The notes below the pieces were generated by a model, which ran no database searches, was not told where the DNA came from, and saw nothing but the letters and a program-made list of their open reading frames with translations. This document shows, piece after piece, positions 62,901-64,000 of a stretch of 64,000 nt of DNA. The stretch is from Flavobacterium sp. MC2016-06 (GTDB lineage: Bacteria > Bacteroidota > Bacteroidia > Flavobacteriales > Flavobacteriaceae): the NCBI RefSeq assembly GCF_009711165.2, contig NZ_WMID02000008.1, positions 111,030 through 175,029 of the forward strand, in the 5' to 3' direction. Every line of letters begins with the position of its first letter. Position 1 is the stretch's first letter. Position numbers and translations under genes: made by a program.

Positions 62901-64000
62901 ACTACAACAGATACTACACAAGATTTCTGTTTAGTAAATGCACCAACCTTTGCGAGTATCCAAACAAATGAAACAGGAGTACTTTGGTATAGTGCTGCAA
63001 CAGGCGGAACAGCGATTCCAGCGACAACAGCATTAACAACAGGTGTTTATTATGGAGGACTTGTAGATGCTGTAACAGGTTGTGAAAGCAGTGTTAGATT
63101 AGCCGTTACAATAAGTGTAACCGATCCAGCAACGCCGACTACAACAGATACCACACAAGACTTCTGTTTAGTAAACGCTCCAACTTTTGCAAGTATCCAG
63201 ACCAACGAAACAAACGTAGTTTGGTATAGTGCTTCAACAGGCGGAACAGCAATTCCAGCCACAACAGCATTAACAACAGGAGTTTACTATGCAGCTTTAT
63301 TAGATGCAGTAACAGGATGCGAGAGCAGTGTTAGATTAGCTGTTACAATTTCAGTAACTGATCCAGCAACGCCGACTACAACAGATACTACACAAGACTT
63401 TTGTTTAGTAAATGCTCCAACTTTTGCAAGTATCCAGACTAATGAAACAAACGTAGTTTGGTACAATGCTTTAACAGGCGGAACAGCAATTCCAGCGGCA
63501 ACAGCTCTAACAACAGGAGTTTATTATGCTTCTCTTTTAGATGCAGTAACAGGTTGTGAAAGCAGTGTTAGATTAGAAGTTACAATTTCAGTAACTGATC
63601 CAGGAACACCTACAACAACAGATACGACTCAAGATTTCTGTTTAGTAAATGCTCCAACATTTGCAAGTATTCAGACAAATGAAACTAACATAGTTTGGTA
63701 TGCAGCTGCAACAGGCGGCACAGCGATTCCAGCGACAACAGCATTAACAACAGGAGTTTATTATGCTTCTCTTTTAGATGCAGTAACAGGTTGTGAAAGC
63801 AGTGTTAGATTAGAAGTTACAATTTCAGTAACTGATCCAGGAACACCTACAACAACAGATACGACTCAAGATTTCTGTTTAGTAAATGCTCCAACATTTG
63901 CAAGTATTCAGACAAATGAAACTAACATAGTTTGGTATGCAGCTGCAACAGGCGGAACAGCGATTCCAGCGACAACAGCATTAACAACAGGAGTTTATTA
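56946..64000 (+). CDS. Giant secreted repeat protein (adhesin-like), 3' end outside window
   Basis: 2,351 codons without a stop, running off the window. A signal peptide (LLGLLLLLLVCTNSFGQ) ends near residue 31. Two domain types alternate. Type A, about 160 residues, occurs five times (near residues 32-190, 452-605, 857-1017, 1366-1525 and 1529-1700), with a conserved body such as IDVELELPAG, VQLLGGNKFKASI and VEVRLGGLATLLTSLNIY. Type B is an Ig-like unit of about 80 residues with CSGxxxxL, WYDAATGG and TTPxLTAxTTYY, many copies. From 62886 an exact 79-residue unit repeats in tandem. The architecture fits a type IX-secreted cell-surface adhesin or gliding-type filament; the C-terminal sorting domain cannot be seen. 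Confidence 0.88.
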   Translation, partial: MKKKFTFYDLLFTKRLLGLLLLLLVCTNSFGQTFCRPVSQTNSQGGLLCVGLSVASPASAYDNDAGLTTYATLNNAVGVGCFVEETLTLNQTAKAGDEIVLYLGTGNGLLDVGLLSNATIQAKLSGTNVGSSVALNSPLLNLNLLSGNTIAAVRFTVTGDTNQIQIQVGGLVSLLVSLRIYDVRLDFAKPTVNNGLAQTVCSGNSTILTAVPASGTTLAWYASATSTTALATGNSYTTPNLTANTTYYIGVTRTAGCEGSDRLPVVINVSNPIAPVINTSGTAICSNGTPQLTTLSVINPVPGTTYNWYSVSSGGAILASGSSYSPTVSLGTTSFYVEAAIGTCLSPARTQVDVISTAIPSLPTILTQSVTIQSGQNAILSASTSEAGVVLNWYEAATGGTAVAINMPTFTTPILTATKTYYVEAQSASGNCVSTSRVPVTVTVIASPLGGCLQANGQQTTLNGLCLLCSSTNPNLSVDGNTATAAQLSVPVGLVNGWIQQTLQFNNPGKAGDIIDVELELPAGVLDLSLLNYISLATYNGATFNNDRISINNLVSVQLLGGNKFKASITAGANFDRVEVRLGGLATLLTSLNIYQASYRYKEPLISGIKTICSGDTTTLTAGLAVGETIGWYDAATGGNLLASTAAYTTPTLTAATTYYIEITRNGCVNSERSSVQVLVDNPIAPTVLAVSSSICSGQMATINVQAPVVGSTYRWYDAATAGNLLFTGNSFTTPNLTANTSYFVEAGIGSCTSAARTQVDITVNPLPAAPIAASSNVIIQSGQIATLQVSSPESNTTFDWYDASTNGTLLATGTNTFTTPVLTANKTYYVTARNTVSGCTSTSRTAINVVVSASISTCLQAVSQVVTKGGTTVCALCSSSNDGNASDGDVTTASTLSIPLGLVGDHIEQTLTFSTAGQSGDIIDVELGIPSGILNVSALSNISLQSFNSGTPNGDIVNISSLLNVQLLGGNRFKASFVANAPFGGSFNSVQIQLNGVASVLAGLNVYDASFRYANAAVTGASSPICSGQTATLAASSTIGGETFKWFDAAIGGTQLSATANYTTPALTASTTYYLEATRGGCVNSVREPITVTVSPFATAADITIATPQEASCAGGIVLSPTSALVGTQFKYYRDQAKTIPILNGSTGPVGETYAIDPTTSALTVTGLTAAGAPYSYFVSVINATNCENAAGTLKEVTVTFPTTTALAVTSTLVGCGSVNLRDAITGFDTTGNTTYTFYDSSNNVIVAGAAGNITASGVYKIQSQGNGITCPSLIQQVTVTINQLPTLIVTPSVSVNTGSNVALNATSNGTLAWFDPQGNALAGPSFTTGVLNTPGVYTYTVVASNANCSVTGTVTINVIDLNSCQLLTERVYATTQTSGSNITGAVSNGANAVDGNTQTYATITTGIGLLGIGTTWQDLKWPANIVKGTPVTIKLGSEYSAVTLGQNLSVIGTKNGIDIGTMQSVSGGLLNLLSGDNAFEFTFVPANSAGPQDYDGIRIQSASLVSVIQNTKVFDAYYTKSVATVACTPGDIQDIYYGATDLGVGALTATVGVSDAWNVADNDISTFATMYSGVGALAAADLTVAFKTPSIASDTLRIVVSKPGVLLDVNLLTAFTIQRFLGNVAVGAPIDNSSTLLSVRLLPGNSMSIVLVNSQPEPYDRVRIRFGGVAGVLEYLRVHTVERVANTKVIGGDADNKVTVCPGTDVTLQIPEESCSTYKWYDAPTGGNVVATGITYTVPVTLAAGIYKYYVQPVRYGCEAFARGEVTVEVKASSPANALTNITLNGGISTSICSPSGTVTLATTLSPTPVQINPIYYWYSFDGSTSQLIAGATTNQLIVNGLTPGTYTYYVGVSSNEFCETLAADRKQITFTIWPPSAAGDILVDDAVICHDVNGILTPTTTLTNPVFTWYLDANKTMPIANGSTISGITYAISTAGVLTVTGLTKALTPISYFVAVSSDTSCENLAGNLQEAVIIVSDPATPTTTDTTQDFCLVNAPTFASIQTNETGVLWYSAATGGTAIPATTALTTGVYYGGLVDAVTGCESSVRLAVTISVTDPATPTTTDTTQDFCLVNAPTFASIQTNETNVVWYSASTGGTAIPATTALTTGVYYAALLDAVTGCESSVRLAVTISVTDPATPTTTDTTQDFCLVNAPTFASIQTNETNVVWYNALTGGTAIPAATALTTGVYYASLLDAVTGCESSVRLEVTISVTDPGTPTTTDTTQDFCLVNAPTFASIQTNETNIVWYAAATGGTAIPATTALTTGVYYASLLDAVTGCESSVRLEVTISVTDPGTPTTTDTTQDFCLVNAPTFASIQTNETNIVWYAAATGGTAIPATTALTTGVY
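62886..64000 (+). repeat. Tandem 237-bp (79-residue) repeats inside the giant gene
   Basis: Units begin at 62886, 63123, 63360, 63597 and 63834, each exactly 237 bp, keeping the frame. Each encodes DPxTPTTTDTTQDFCLVNAP, then a WY...TGGTAIP Ig-like core and a CESSVRL end. The last two units visible are identical except for one base (GGCGGC/GGCGGA), while the first is more diverged. The array continues beyond the window. Confidence 0.96.

Noticed and set aside
62170..63262. Minus-strand frames within the repeat region of the giant gene
   Set aside because: Leucine- or valine-rich mirror translations of the repeats, not genes.
62886..64000. Possible CRISPR-like array because of regular repeats
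   Set aside because: Units are 237 bp with no spacers, in frame within an open coding region, and there are no cas genes.

Overview
The window is a low-GC (roughly one third G+C) stretch of a Bacteroidota chromosome, almost certainly a Flavobacterium close to the F. johnsoniae type. The evidence is SusC/SusD pairs, a LuxR-tailed membrane regulator, short AT-rich leaders, -7 boxes of the TAnnTTTG type, Bacteroidota lipoproteins, a B1 metallo-beta-lactamase with the HSHDDRAGG signature, and a giant repeat-built surface protein. I see no tRNA, rRNA, CRISPR array, insertion sequence or prophage.

Layout. 1-3140: end of pta, ackA and a small membrane protein (acetate metabolism). 3249-18039: a polysaccharide utilisation locus: membrane-tethered LuxR-type regulator, SusC, SusD, a GH144 endo-beta-1,2-glucanase, an esterase-like hydrolase, a GH3 beta-glucosidase, then a glycerophosphodiesterase lipoprotein and a GH43 protein. 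The GH144 + GH3 pair points to beta-1,2-glucan. Adding a phosphodiesterase and an esterase suggests substituted (phosphoglycerol/acyl) periplasmic glucans of Proteobacteria as the substrate. 18436-25880: M28 peptidase, a Coq4-like protein, a YiiX-like amidase, a beta-barrel protein, kdsA, small membrane proteins and a lysoplasmalogenase. 25889-30945: sterol-desaturase-family protein, WG-repeat protein, clpS, prmA and tpiA. 31054-36287: tlpA-like lipoprotein, then an accessory insert (alpha/beta hydrolase, small membrane protein, parE/parD), then the DoxX-type/DUF1599/folP housekeeping run. 36467-43634: rlmH, an ABM protein, a secreted adenosine deaminase, the GNAT/OsmC/pirin operon, YwqG and AlkD-like proteins. 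43848-50165: nadC, then a tight run yihY-DUF2147-metallo-beta-lactamase-priA, and a LytTR response regulator. 50343-54762: rpsF-rpsR-rplI and an Oar-like TonB-dependent protein. 54870-55343: a DUF6495-type protein. 55344-56945: 1.6 kb of AT-rich non-coding DNA ending in a three-fold repeated leader. 56946-end: the first 2,351 codons of a giant secreted repeat protein that runs off the window.

Most intergenic spaces between housekeeping genes contain long palindromes of several families (CTTGAAAC/GTTTCAAG, TCCCGATAGCTATCGGGA, AATCTGCGTG, GAAGGAGAAATCGCAC and others). Several are repeated within this window.

The observations most worth following up are: (i) the PUL with its possible function against phosphoglycerol- or acyl-substituted beta-1,2-glucans; (ii) the triplicated ~176-bp leader ahead of the giant gene, with a conserved hairpin, two conserved tiny ORFs, and the real start codon sitting where a tiny-ORF start sits in the other copies; (iii) the giant protein itself, with five copies of a ~160-residue module I cannot name and a homogenised 79-residue array; (iv) a Coq4-like protein in a lineage that makes menaquinone; (v) a promoter inside the loop of the preceding gene's terminator at 27162-27210.
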